Source of the DNA: Charina bottae
Taxonomy: Eukaryota > Chordata > Lepidosauria > Squamata > Charinaidae
Assembly (NCBI GenBank): GCA_023362775.1
Contig: JALMGJ010000004.1
Coordinates: 57,043,298-57,107,297, forward strand
DNA: 64,000 nt
Direction: 5' to 3'
Position numbers and translations under genes: made by a program. Positions 1 to 10,962 of this stretch are shown here, in pieces (positions within the stretch are counted from its first letter, which is position 1; every line of letters starts with the position of its first letter). The notes under the pieces were generated by a model. That model made no database searches. It saw nothing but the letters and a program-made list of their open reading frames with translations, and was not told where the DNA came from.

Positions 1-680
1 AGGAAGGGGTGAAAATGGTATCCAGCTTTAATAGCAAAAGCAAATGCTAGCTAATGGCCCATTCTCAGGAACTCGTTAAATCATCTCTAAGCAACTACAG
101 AATAATACACTAGTTATTTCTGCTGGTATGTTTCCTAAAAGTCAGGTGTGTTGCTTGGAACCAAGAGTATTAAGAACTCATTTATACTGAATATATATTA
201 ACCTGCTGTAATAAGATATTGTTCTTCAGTATTCACAGTCATGGTTTTCCATCAGTCATTAACATTTGCATATAAAACTGGATTTTATCATACTATTCCT
301 AATTTGTTTAGAGGCTTAGAACTGACTCCTCAGCAGATGGCAGTATCTGGCTGACCTTGTCTGGGCTCAGAAGCTAGGAAGGGCTGGGCCTAGGGCCTAG
401 TTACTACATGGATGGAAATCTACCAGACAGTATTAGAGTTTTAGGCCAGACTGCAAACATCCTGGAAGAAAGCAGGGGCAAACCAGTTCAATATGGTTGC
501 CAAGAAAACTGCATGGGCATATGCATGAAGTCACCAAGAGTCAAGCTTGACTGGAAGGAGATTTTATCTTTTATAACCATTTGAACTGAGTGGTAAAATA
601 TTCAGAAACAATGTCTGAATGGGTATCATTTAAGCCAGAGTCCCTCATCAGCTATGTACATTTTTGAATGGCTGTTGATA
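1..680. other. Intron sequence, nothing recognised
   Basis: No repeat ends, coding frame or RNA gene could be recognised here. The sequence is AT-rich and ordinary for a vertebrate intron. It lies upstream of the POLA1-like exon at 23972, so it is probably intronic. Confidence 0.5.
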
Positions 681-682
681 TA

Positions 683-1040
683 CAGGTAGTCCTCACTTAG
701 TGACCACAATTGGGATGGCAACTCTGTTGCTAAGCGCCGTGGTTGCTAATTGGAAAATCACGTGACTGAGATGAACTTACGTCATTTCTCATTCAGTTAA
801 GCTAGTCACTGCAGTAATTAAGCGAAACATCATGTGACCGCAACTTGCGATTTTACTTCCGTGTTTACCATTAACTCTGCTTTTGCAAGCTGATTGGGAA
901 GTGCACAAATGACTATAATGTGACCACGGGATGCTGTGACAGTTGTAAATGCGAGAATTGGTCGCAAAGCTGGTTTATTTTACACCCTCGTAAGTTTGAA
1001 CAGTCACTAAATGAGGCAGTCAGTAAGCGAGGACTATCTG
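683..1040. mobile_element. Tigger/pogo-like non-autonomous DNA transposon (MITE)
   Basis: The element starts CAGGTAGTCCTCACTTAGTG and ends with the inverted counterpart TAAGCGAGGACTATCTG. It is bounded by TA dinucleotides at 681-682 and 1041-1042, the target duplication of the Tc1/mariner-pogo superfamily. There is no transposase frame in its 358 bp, so it would have moved with an enzyme supplied in trans. Related ends occur at 24769 and at 25762/26499. The superfamily rests on the TA duplication and the CAGG terminus; no consensus was compared. Confidence 0.75.
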
Positions 1041-1042
1041 TA

Positions 1043-1685
1043 AGTTAATTTTTGTGATGCCTTTTGTGATTACATCACTGACATGATTCAAAAAGTATAC
1101 TTTCTCCAAATGATTCTGTATACCAAAGTAGATTAAGCACAAAAATGACAGTCCTAAATCTAAATCTAATCCTAAAATTTAATTGTTGAATCGTTGGAAT
1201 TGGGTTAGTTTATGAGAAATTAATCTAGGAGCATAAGATATATAGATCATTAGTTTTAAAACAATTGGGAGTTTCCTCACTCCCAAATGAATGCTAGCTA
1301 TACCTAAAACAATCCTTGATAAACAATCAACTGAAGACAAGTCACTGGATATGATACAGTCTCTTGACTACTAGATACCTTTCTACAAGACTGTGCTAGT
1401 GAGACAGCCTCAATGTACATGTCCTATCTGAATCTGGGAACTTGAAGAGAACAGAAGAAAGTATCTTGCTGTAGACATAGTAGGCCAAACAATTTCCATG
1501 CTTTGGGTCATTAGGAAACAGATAGAAAACAAAGCTGCCAATATAGTAATGCCTGAAACCAATTCTCATTCTATCTGAGAAAGGAAAAGAAAGTTCATTG
1601 AGCTGATGACATTGGTTAAGTCCTCTAAACAATTAGATCTAATAGAACTCTGTGAAAGACTCCTGGCAAGGCATAGTGGTTTGAT
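1043..1685. other. Intron sequence, nothing recognised
   Basis: No recognisable repeat or gene between the Tigger-like element and the BovB element. Short open frames here show no family resemblance. Confidence 0.4.
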
Positions 1686-2524
1686 CTTTGTTGTTGTTGT
1701 TGTTCAGTCGTTTGTCCGACTCTTCATGACCTCATGGACCATAGCACGCCAGGCCTTCCTGTCCTCCACTGCCTCCCGGAGTTTACTCAAGTTCATGTTC
1801 ATTACATCGGTGATGCTATCTAACCATCTCATCCACTGCTGTCCCCTTCTCCTTTTGCCTTCAGTCTTTCCTAGCATCAGGGTCTTTTCCAGCGAGTCCT
1901 CTCTTCGCATTAGGTGGCCAGAGTATTTGAGCTTCAGCTTCAGTATCTGTCCTTCCAATGAGCAGTCAGGGTTGATTTCCTTTAGGATTTGATGACCTTG
2001 CAGTCCAAGGGACTCTCAAGAGTCTTCTCCAGCACCACAGCTCGAAAGCATCAATTCTTCGGCGCTCAGCCTTCCTTATGGTCCAACTCTCACAGCCATA
2101 CATTACTACTGGGAAAACCATAGCTATAATTATACGGACCTTTGTCGTCAAGGTGATGTCTCTGCTTTTTAATATGCTGCCTAGGTTTGCCATAGTTTTC
2201 CTCCCAAGGAGCAAGCGTCTTTTAATTTCATGGCTGCAGTCACCGTCTGCGGTGATCTTAGAGCCCAAGAAAATGAAATTTGTCACGGCTTCCATTTCTT
2301 CCCCTTCTATTTGCCAGGAAGTGATGGGACCAGATGCCATGATCTGAGTTTTTTTAATGTTGAGTTTCAAGCCAGCTTTTGCACTCTCCTCTTTCACCCT
2401 CATCAAGAGGCTCTTTAGTTCCTCTTCGCTTTCTGCCATTAGGGTGGTATCGTCTGCATATCTGAGGTTGTTGATATTTCTCCCGGCAATCTTAACTCCG
2501 GCTTGTGATTCATCCAGCCCAGCA
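1686..2524 (-). mobile_element. BovB/RTE LINE, 5'-truncated, 3' part of reverse transcriptase
   Basis: Read on the minus strand, this encodes the end of an RTE-clade reverse transcriptase: an RNINNLRYADDTTLMAES stretch (motif C, both aspartates intact, codons at 2449-2454), then the YGCESWTIRKAE and ELWCWRRLLRVPWTA stretches, then LGKTEGKRRRG. The 3' end is at the left (GTTGTTGTTCAGTCG side), as in other BovB copies. A small deletion near 1990-2000 shifts the frame compared with the sister copy at 8622, so the copy is dead. At its 5' side it stops abruptly against a CR1 piece of opposite orientation at about 2524. It belongs to the same subfamily as 8622-10680 and 61640-62006. Confidence 0.9.
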
Positions 2525-2935
2525 TTACCCTTGAAGAATATCTGGAAGCTACAGCTGGTACAGAATGCAGCTGCACGGGAAGTTTTAGGTGCACCAAGTT
2601 CGACACACATAACACCTCTGCTCCGTGAGCTGCATTGGGTGCCAGTTTGCTTCCGGGTCCAATTCAAGGTGTTGGTTATCACCTTTAAAGCCCTACATGG
2701 CACGGGCCCAGGTTATCTGAGGGACCGCCTCATCCCCATTACATTAGTGCAGTGGCACCTGCCCTATAAAACATCCTCCCCCCAGAGATAAGACAGGCCC
2801 CTTCACTCCTGGACTTCAGGAAAAAATTAAAAACTTGGCTCTGTGATCTTGCCTGGGGCAAGAAGGAAAGTGGTTAGGCTTGGGGATGGCTGATTTCCTA
2901 GAGCTGCTTTAAATATTTTAAATATTTAAATAAAT
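2525..2935 (+). mobile_element. CR1-like LINE 3' fragment
   Basis: The plus strand encodes the post-RT C-terminal region of CR1-type ORF2: KLQLVQNAAAREVLGAP, a TPLLRELHWVPV stretch and FKVLVITFKALHGTGPGYLR. It aligns by eye with the longer copy at 26795. Compared with that copy it lacks about 30 codons after the LRDRL region. The typical CR1 tail is degraded into AT-rich sequence near 2935. Confidence 0.85.
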
Positions 2936-2939
2936 ATCT

Positions 2940-3709
2940 CACACATGTGAACAAAACTGATAGATACCTTCCCTCAAAAACAAAATCTACCTTCTGTCCC
3001 CTCCCTTCCTGAAAATCCTTAATTTTCTTTATAAACCTAAGCAAGAATGAGGACATCAGGCCATTTTACATTTCAGATTATTAAACCAGGGGTAGATAGT
3101 ATACTTCCTGTAAATGCCAATAGATTGACAACACTTTTCTTGTTGTCCGCCAGGCTTCCCATTCCATGTGAGTTTATTTATGTATTTGCTTAGATTGTTT
3201 TAATTAAATGAAATATTAAATGAAAAACATGATTCAAAGTAAGGCATCAGTGTCACTTCTATTTCCAAATATACCTCTGAGCCCCATAGGAATTGTGAGG
3301 AAATACAAATGGTGGGTAAAAACAGGCAAGTGCTTTCTTTTGGGGGGTGGGGGGAATAAGAAAAGAAGATAATCTGGGATGTTGGGAAAATCCTAAAGGG
3401 TGAAAGACAGTATCAGGGAGCAACCTCCCTAGTTTGTGTTCTGGAAATTTTGTACTAGCCATGCCCATAATGGCACATTTTGTGAATACATAAGCCCTCC
3501 CAAAGCTGCCAGTTTGTGACAGTACCTACAATGTGCTATCAAAATTGTAAAATTGGTTCTACTAGCCCAGAACTTTTGGCTTATCTCTGATCGAAAACTT
3601 CAGTAAGTGAGACTTTCCTAAGAATTTTTATCAGTTTGTATAATGATTTTTCATTTAGAACTGTCTCTTCTACAACTAGACCCCTGTTAAAATCCTGCAG
3701 TACTTGATT
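2940..3709. other. Intron sequence, nothing recognised
   Basis: No repeat family, coding frame or RNA gene recognised. A short G-run (3342-3353) is the only compositional oddity. Confidence 0.4.
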
Positions 3710-3717
3710 GTATAGAT

Positions 3718-4003
3718 CAGGGCTTTCCAAACTTTTCCCGTGGCGATACACCAACGGCGGCGCGCGAGAAAACCCGGAAGCGCCGCCGCCGCTTTCAGTT
3801 TTTGCGTGCCACCGCTGCTGCGGCGCTTTCGGATTTTCGTGCACCGCAGCGGTGGCGGCAGCGGTGTCCTTGTGTGCCGTTTGAAAACCCGGAAGTGTTG
3901 ATGGCCTGCTGGCACCATCAGCGCTTCTGGGTTTTGACACGACACACCTGGGCCCTGCAGGCAACACACTTTTGTGTCGCGACACACAGTTTGGAAAGCT
4001 GTG
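3718..4003. mobile_element. hAT MITE, copy a (TSD gtatagat)
   Basis: The terminal inverted repeats are CAGGGCTTTCCAAACTTT at the left and AGTTTGGAAAGCTGTG at the right. The 8 bp duplication GTATAGAT is perfect on both sides (3710-3717 and 4004-4011), which identifies the hAT superfamily. The 286 bp interior is very CpG-rich and rich in GCC/GCG triplets, unlike the AT-rich surroundings. No transposase is encoded; overlapping open frames on both strands reflect this composition. It is a member of the family also at 7034, 13710, 18955, 32463 and 62829. Confidence 0.9.
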
Positions 4004-4011
4004 GTATAGAT

Positions 4012-5719
4012 CTTATTACTGTTATATGTTAAAGGGAATCCCCTGCTTATATCAGATGTATTAGCCAAACCTCCAGACTTAAATTTATTGGGAAAATAAG
4101 TTGTATAAAATATATTTCTGTACCTCATGTCACAGATTTTTCCAATACTTTATACTAACATATTTCTGTTTGGTGTTTTCTTAGAGTTGCCTTTAAGTTA
4201 ATGCTTTATCTTGCAATCAGTATTCTTTCATTAGATTTGGTCCCATAATTGTTCAGAACAAGCTGTAGATACTGAAATTATCTCTTTCAGCTTTCTCTTA
4301 AGAGTCCTGTGATGTATACATTTTACTGTATAGTTGGTGTATATCTTCTGATTACTTAATTTTTATTTTATTAAGCACATTAGTATTTAAGTTAATTAAG
4401 CCTTATAGTAGATTCTTTTTTGGTGCTTTTTGTTTGTTCACACACAACTATTCAGTAATAATTTCAGCATGACTTCTTTCTCCCATTTATTTCTCCAAGC
4501 ATGTTTTGTGATTGCTATTGGCATAATTGTCATTGCTCCAATATTTCTTGAGACCATGCTACCCCTATAGGAGTGTGTTAGTGGACAGAAGTTGTAAAAC
4601 TGATTGATCATTAAAAAAATGTGAAATGTAGTAATGGCAATAAAGAAGCCAACTAATATTTCAAAAAAAGAGATTTTTACAAAACAAGTTTAAGATTCCT
4701 TATGGTGTATCCCTTGATTTTTTTTTCTCATAGAACTTCATCAGACCTGTTCCTATTGCATCAGGCATGTGAATAGAGGCTTACAAGACATATAAATTAT
4801 CTATGTCTTGGCCCTAGCTTTAGTTTGACATAGGCTCTGGTAGCATTTCCTACCATGTTTCCCTGTCACATATTTAGACAACAAATCCCATCAACTCTAG
4901 CTGACATTGCCAATTACCATCTTTAGTTTAAAACATCTGTAAGATATGACATTGAGGAAGGCTACTCTAAAATGTTTATGACCTTTGTAGCTCTGGTAAC
5001 TTTACTCCAGACAAAGGGATTTATTTCATTGTTCCTTTTCCTGGATAATATCTGAAACAGCTTGCCTGTGCCTGACACACTCAGACATTTGTAACTGTTG
5101 AACTGCTTGATTGTCATAGATATTGCACAAACCAGTAAGTGTTTGTTGTTTGCAATAGTATAGGGCGCATGAAAAGTAACATTGGAATGTATTAAGAATC
5201 AATGCTTCTTTTGCAGAAGAGGCAACAGCAAAGGAACTTTAGAGAAAGACAGGCAGCAGGCTGATGCAGTACGGCTGTCCCTGCTACTAAGAATCATTAT
5301 TTTACCAGGCAGCAATGTAAGGATTCACGTTCTATTTTTGAACATTGCAAAAATTATGTTGCCCTTTCATTAAGACAGAGGTTATCAATATCTTATTCAA
5401 AATTTCTCAGACTGTAGGCAGAATTGTCTCTGTCTTCAACATAGCTGCTGTTTCAGGTCCTCCATATCATCCTACCAACAATAGACCAAAGTGTTTTTTG
5501 GATGGGAAGGTCTCCTCTAGTGTAACATCTACAGAGAAAGTGAAAAAATGTGAGATTCAATTGATGTTTTGAATTGAATGTCTTTGAGCACAAAATGTGC
5601 CACTCAGGATGACATGGGTTGTTTCAATCATTCTGGAAGTGGTTCAAGCTTATAACTGACTTTATGAAGTAAAATTAGACTTTTTCTATGCCTTTCCTGC
5701 ATACTGCTCCCCAGATGGA
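4012..5719. other. Intron sequence, nothing recognised
   Basis: About 1.7 kb of AT-rich sequence without recognisable repeat ends or conserved coding frames. The two short frames at 5182-5572 have no family features and no splice context that I could support. Confidence 0.4.
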
Positions 5720-6770
5720 GTTGGTTGGTTGATTATGTTACATCAAAGTGATGTTGACTCCTATTGACTGTGGTTGCAAAAGTTGGACCATGAAAAAACT
5801 AGGCAGGAGGAAAAGTGACTTGTTCGAGCTGTGGTGTTTGAGAAGGCTCCTGCGCATTCCTTGGTCAGCAAAGGTGACAAACAAGCAAGTACTGGAGCAT
5901 ATAAAACCAGACATATCGCTGGTGGGCAAAATCGCAAAACTCTGCTTTACTTATTTCGGCCATGTCATGCGATCAAACTCTCTGGAAAAGGCAGTTATGC
6001 TTGGAATGGTCAGCGGTAAAAGGAAATGAGGCCGTCAAAAAACACGGTGGCTAGACACCATCAAAGCTGACACCAGCCAGAGCATAAAACAACTGAAAGA
6101 AGCTGTACAAGATCAGAAAATGTGGAGAGAGCTGGTCCATAGAATCACTGAGAATTGGACACGATTGAACGGATATAGATACTCCAAGATTCTCCAAGAC
6201 AACATGTCCCTTACCTGGTGCTTCAAGTCTTCCATTGGTGCTGCTGGTTGTCCTCTTCTTCTCTTTCCTTCCACCCTTCCCAGCAGATTACTCTAGAGAG
6301 CTAGGTCTTCACATAATTGTCCAAAGTATGATAATTTATACCTCAAGTGAGTTCTCTGGGTTGATTTGTTCAGTGATCAAATCTTGGCTGTCCATGGTAT
6401 TCTCAGGAGTCTTCTCCAACACCAGCATTCAAAAGCATCAATAATTTTTCTATCATGCTTCTTCAAAGTCCAACTTTTTCTTCTATAGAGTGTCACAGGA
6501 AAACCATTGACTGCATAGTTCTGATCTTTGTAGGTATAGATAAATCCCAGCATCTGAATATCTTTTCCAAGGCCTTCATTGCTGCTCTATCAAGTGGTAG
6601 GTGTGGCATATTTCTTGATTGCTTGTTCCTTTACTGTTGAAAGTCAATCCTAAAAGGCAGAACCTATCCACCACTTCAGTATCTTTATTGTGAGTTCTAA
6701 GATGGTTGTTGTGCCTGTCGTCATTAGTTTGGTCTTCTTTATACTTAATCTTAGTATTTCCCGGAAGGAA
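5720..6770 (-). mobile_element. Old RTE-clade LINE (family A), split by a nested RTE
   Basis: Two blocks, 5720-5767 and 6181-6770, align in order with the family A copy at 33055-33935. Both begin at the left with a GATTGATTAT-type tail followed by a GTGCCATCAAAT-like segment and a GTTGACTC stretch. Both carry the landmark CTCAGGAGTCTTCTCCAACA. On the minus strand the better-preserved copy encodes YGTESWTLKKPDRK and LWCWRRLLRIP, the RTE-type C-terminal region. Many stops and shifts make this a fossil. The gap between the two blocks is filled by a second RTE in the opposite orientation. Confidence 0.75.
5768..6180 (+). mobile_element. RTE-clade LINE 3' end nested inside family A
   Basis: The plus strand encodes CGCKSWTMKKLGRRKS, FELWCLRRLLRIPWSAK, YFGHVMR and LGMVSGKRK, followed after a stop by WLDTIKADTSQSIKQLKEAV and the ending TRLNG. 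This is the C-terminal region of an RTE/BovB-like polymerase, 5'-truncated at the YGCESW position. It interrupts the minus-strand element at 5767/6181. A clean target-site duplication could not be read, presumably because of age. Confidence 0.75.
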
Positions 6771-7033
6771 TACAAAAAGACAGTTCCATATGATTGGCTT
6801 TAGGGGAAAACTGACCCAGTTGCAGGCTGTTAGAACAGTTGAAGTAACATGGCATAAAATGTACTCATTTTCTTCTGTTATTGGGATAGAGCTCTGGAAC
6901 TTTTTTATTTGTTGTGAGCTTGAAACTCAATAGCCATTGTAAAGGTTTTTTTTTAATTTACTAACACTCTGTACATTTAGGATACATTGGTTCTACTCTT
7001 AAGGGAGAGTATGAATAGCATATTCCTCTATCA

Positions 7034-7293
7034 CAGAGCTTTCCAAACTGTGTGTCAGGACACGTTAGTGTGTCGGCTGCAGTGTCTCGGTGTGTCGCGG
7101 CTGCTGCTGCCTCCAAGCCGTGCCAGGATTCCGCGCAGGTCCTAGTGCCTGCCTTGTGCCTTGCTGCCTCCAAACCTGCTGTGATTCCGCACAGGTCCTA
7201 GTGCCTGCCTTGTGCCCTGCTGTAAGAGTGTGTCGCGAAATGATGCCCTGCTGTAAGAGTGTGTCACCAACATAAAAAGTTTGGAAAGCTCTG
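7034..7293. mobile_element. hAT MITE, copy b (TSD ctctatca)
   Basis: Inverted ends CAGAGCTTTCCAAACTGTG and AGTTTGGAAAGCTCTG lie between perfect 8 bp duplications CTCTATCA (7026-7033 and 7294-7301). The interior contains short direct repeats (a CAGGTCCTAGTGCCTGCCTT unit occurs twice) and several GTGTGTCG steps. It most resembles copy c at 13710. Confidence 0.93.
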
Positions 7294-7467
7294 CTCTATC
7301 ACTTTCTTTTACCATACATACCCAGGATGGGTGATTTGGTATAATCTAGCATTTATTTATTTGGTCATAAACTCCATTCTCCTTTTCTCCTATAATTCAA
7401 AAGAATTAGAATTCACTAAAAGCCTGAAATGAAATAATTAGCCAAGTTCTGTAAAATGTATCATAAG

Positions 7468-7748
7468 TAGGCTGACCATACGTCCCATTTGAACAGGACA
7501 GTCCCGTTTTTTAAGCATTTTTCAACTGTCCCATCGTTTTCATAAAAATCTCAATTTTGTCCCATTTTTCAAACCCAGTGGGAATGGCACGGAAGGAGGA
7601 TCCGAGCCAGAGCACGGACCGGGGGCAGGGTTTGCAGGCAGGAGCCAATCGTGCGGACCGGTGGGCGGGGACCTCTGTCCTTTTCATGAATAGAGAATAT
7701 TACATAAGACCCCGTCCCGTTTTGCCATCCTGAAATATGGTCAGCCTA
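7468..7748. mobile_element. Second hAT MITE family (TSD atcataag)
   Basis: The ends are perfect 13 bp inverted repeats, TAGGCTGACCATA at the left and TATGGTCAGCCTA at the right. They are flanked by perfect 8 bp copies of ATCATAAG (7460-7467 and 7749-7756). The interior has paired GTCCCG motifs near both ends and a GC-rich centre. The 8 bp duplication supports the hAT superfamily; the ends differ from the CAGNGCTTTCC family in this window. No coding capacity. Confidence 0.85.
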
Positions 7749-7756
7749 ATCATAAG

Positions 7757-8620
7757 ACTTGCTAAAAATCCAGGGGAAAAAAGCCTAGAAATTTTACTTA
7801 GGCATGTAATAAAATCTAGACCTGTAAGGAATAGGAAAATGAATTTCCTAGTAGGAAGTTACAAAGTTTGGGCACAGCAGTAGGAAAACAATTATATACT
7901 GTAGAAAATGAATAATTTCTATTGCAAGTGCTGAATACAAAGTAAAATCTTTTTAATTGTTACAGCAACATTTTGACCTACTCCCAATAGAAGGCTCATG
8001 ATATGCACAACCCTTTTTGGTTTAGCACTGACTGAAAATAGCTCTCCATTGTGTTAGGTATATGAAAGAAATCATTATGAACCAAACCTTTTGACTATCC
8101 ATTGACCTGGGTCCCACTGTGCCTTAACGTATTCTGCTTGATATGGTTTAGCTTATTGTGTGAATCCAGTCAACTGTGACTTAATAAACCCAGATTAATT
8201 AAACTATGGCTTAGCACAATTTATGAATCCAGCCATCAACTTGATGTTCTGTACACTAAAATAATCAAAAGCAGTAATTAATTCTGTCATTTAGAGAAAA
8301 CGATATATATGGCTTGTAATTGGATGCTTGTTCAGTAGGAGAGCACATAATTTGATACATAAAGTTCCAGAACTGATATATACTGTAGAAGTGTCAGTTA
8401 AAGAATCTCAAGGAAAATTAGCAGATTACCTTAGAAGCTGGAGAACCATTCTTTAGTCAGAAAAGACAGCTAGAAAAAAAAATCAATACTAATAAGTTAA
8501 TTTCATAAACAGAACAGTCTAATGTTCAACTATTACTGGACACCTAATTAATATTAAAGAAGTTACTACTGATGGCCCAGTGCTTAACTGTAGTCAACTG
8601 CCTATGTACACTGAATTTCT
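7757..8620. other. Intron with a degraded ~65 bp direct repeat
   Basis: Mostly unrecognised AT-rich sequence. At 8141-8232 a motif of the form TATGGTTTAGC followed by TTGTGTGAATCCAG is repeated in degraded form about 65 bp later, suggesting an old DNA-transposon or SINE fragment that I could not name. Confidence 0.35.
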
Positions 8621-8621
8621 T

Positions 8622-10680
8622 TTTCAGTTGTTAAGTGGTGTCCGACTCTTCGTGACTCCATGGACCATAGCATGCCAGGCCTTCCTGTCCTCCACTGTCT
8701 CCCGGAGTTTGCTCAAGTTCATGTTCATTGCATTGGTGATGCTATCTAACTATCTCATCCTCAGCCGTCCCCTTCTCCTTTTGCCTTCAGTCTTTCCCAG
8801 CATCAGGGTCTTTTCCAGTGAGTCCTCTCTTCGCATTAGGTGGCCAAAATATTTGAGCTTCAGCTTCAGTATCTGTCCTTCCAATGAGCAGTCAGGGTTG
8901 ATTTCCTTTAGGATTGACTGATTTGACCTCCTTGCAGTCAAGGGACTCTCAAGAGTCTTCTCCAGAACCACAGCTCGAAAGCATCAATTCTTCAGCGCTC
9001 AGCCTTCCTTATGGTCCAGCTCTCACAGCCATAAATTACTACTGGGAAAACCATAGCTTTAATTATACGGACCTTTGTTGGCAAGGTGATGTCTCTGCTT
9101 TTTAATATGCTGTCTAGGCTTGACATAGCTTTCCTCCCAAGGAGCAAGCGTCTTTTAATTTCATGGCTACAGTCACGGTTTGCGGTGATCTTGGAGCCCA
9201 AGAAAATGAAATTTGTCACTGCTTCCATTTATTCCCCTTCTATGTGCCACTTGACTTCACTTTCTAGGATGTCCTGCTCAAGGTAAGTGACCACACCATC
9301 GTGTGAGACATTAAGATCTTTCTTGTATAGTTCTTCTGTGTATTCTTTCCACCTCTTCTTAATCTCTTCTGCTTCTGTTAGGTCCCTGCCTTCTTTGTCC
9401 TTTATCATGCCCATCTGCACAAAACGTTCCCTTGATATCTCTAATTTTCTTGAAGAGATCTCTAGTCTTCCCCATTCTATTGTTTTCCTCAATTTCTTTG
9501 CATTGTTCATTTAAGAAGGCCTTCTTATCTCTCCTTGCTATTCTCTGGAAATCTGCATTCAGTTGGTTATATCTTTCCCTTCCTCCCATGCCTTTTGCTT
9601 CCCTTCTTTCCTCAGCTATTTGTAAAGCCTCATCAGACAGCCACTTTGCTTTCTTGCATTGGGATGGTTTTAGTTGCTGCCTCCTTTACAATGTTAGGAA
9701 CCTCCATCCATAGTTCTTCAGGCACTCTGTCTACCAGATCTAATCCTTTAAATCTATTCCTCACCTCCACTGTATATTCATAAGGGATATGGTTTAGGTC
9801 ATACCTGAGTGGTCTAGTGGTTTTCTCTACGTTCTTCAATTTAAGCCTAAATTTTGCGATAAGAAGCTCATGATCTGAGCCGCAGTCAGCTCCAGGTCTT
9901 GTTTTTGCTGATTGTATAGAGCTTCTCCATCTTTGGCTGCAAAGTATATAATCAATCTGATTTCGGTATTGACCATCTGGTGATGTCCATGTGTAGAGTC
10001 GTCTCTTGTGTTGTTGGAAAAGAGTGTTTGCTGTGACCAGCGTGTTCTCTTGACAAAACTCTATTAGCCTTTGCCCTGCTTCATTTTGTACTCCGAGGCC
10101 GAACTTGCCTGTTATTCCGGTTATTTTTTGACTTCCTACTTTAGCATTCCAGTCCCCTATGATGAAAAGGACATCTTTTTTTGGTGTTAGTTCTAGAAGG
10201 TGTTGTAGGTCTTCATAGAACCGGTCAACTTCAGCTTCTTTGGCATCAGTGGTTGGGGCATAGACTTGGATCACTGTGATGTTGAATGGTTTGCCTTGGA
10301 TTCGAACTGAAAGCATTCTGTCGTTTTTGAGGTTGTACCCCAGTACTGCCTTTCCCACTCTTTTATTGACTATGAGAGCTACTCCATTTCTTCTAAGGGA
10401 TTCTTGCCCACAGTAGTATATATAATGGTCTCCTGAATTAAATTCGCCCATTCCTGTCCATTTTAGTTTGCTGATTCCCAAGATGTCGATGTTCAATCTT
10501 GTCATCTCATGTTTGACCACATCCAGCTTACCTTGATTCATAGATCTTACATTCCAGGTTCCTATGCAATATTGTTCTTTACAGCATCGGACTTTCCTTC
10601 CACTTCCAGACACATCCACAACTGAGCGTCCTTTCGGCTTTGGCCAAAAGCCATTGAAAAGTATATACTTCCGAGGCAAG
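8622..10680 (-). mobile_element. BovB LINE with internal deletion of the reverse transcriptase core
   Basis: Minus-strand BovB copy running from its 5' region (10680) to its 3' end (8622). It holds a 348-codon open frame for the endonuclease (see 9633-10679), a linker frame ending at LESEVKWHIEGE, then directly MEAVTNFIFLGSKITA and the C-terminal RNKxRD/YGCESW/LWCWRR region. Comparison with the copy at 40420 shows that everything between the EVKW position and the IEGE position is missing, including all catalytic reverse-transcriptase motifs. The junction is near 9245-9250, where TGGCA-like sequence is common to both sides. The element abuts an L1 fragment at 10681. Confidence 0.9.
9633..10679 (-). 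pseudogene. BovB apurinic-type endonuclease domain, open frame with altered catalytic residue
   Basis: A 348-codon frame encodes an APE-type endonuclease of an RTE/BovB element. Recognisable parts in order: IGTWNVRSMNQGKL (about residues 39-52), GISKLKWTGMGEFN (68-81), a VQVYAPTTD segment, IGDWNAKVGSQ (about 175-185), YTWTSPDGQYRNQIDYIL and SDHELLIAKFRLKL. In this family the second motif is normally ISELKW, where the glutamate is the metal-binding active-site residue. Here codon 71 (10467-10469) reads AAA, lysine. The start is the first ATG of the open frame; the element's natural start was not determined. With this change and the lost RT, the copy is expected to be inactive. Confidence 0.85.
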
Positions 10681-10682
10681 TT

Positions 10683-10962
10683 GTTCTTTTGATTTATTTT
10701 TGTATTCTCCTTGTTCTTTTTCTAACAAGTCCTTATAAGTCAACCATTTGTCTTTATCTCTTGTTTCAGTTCTATAGAATGCTTCTTGTGTAGAAATCCA
10801 TAAAGGCATCTTGTAACATAAAGTTGACCTATCTTTATTCCAAATCCTTAACAAAGATCTTCTAATATAATGATTTTTAAAGTCCACATTAACTTTAACT
10901 TTGTCATACCATAAATATCCATGACCATGTGATACTGTGATGTTGATGTACACTGAATACAC
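10683..10962 (-). mobile_element. L1 LINE ORF2 fragment
   Basis: The minus strand encodes VNVDFKNHYIRRSLLRIW, then TLCYKMPLWISTQEAFYRTE and WLTYKDLLEKEQGEYKNKSK, a segment typical of the C-terminal region of vertebrate L1 ORF2. The frame runs by chance into the following BovB sequence in a non-BovB frame, producing a 127-codon chimeric open frame that is not a gene. It is 5'- and 3'-truncated. Confidence 0.7.

Noticed and set aside
10579..10962. Possible single 127-codon gene
   Set aside because: It is a chance fusion of an L1 ORF2 fragment with BovB 5' sequence read in a non-BovB frame.
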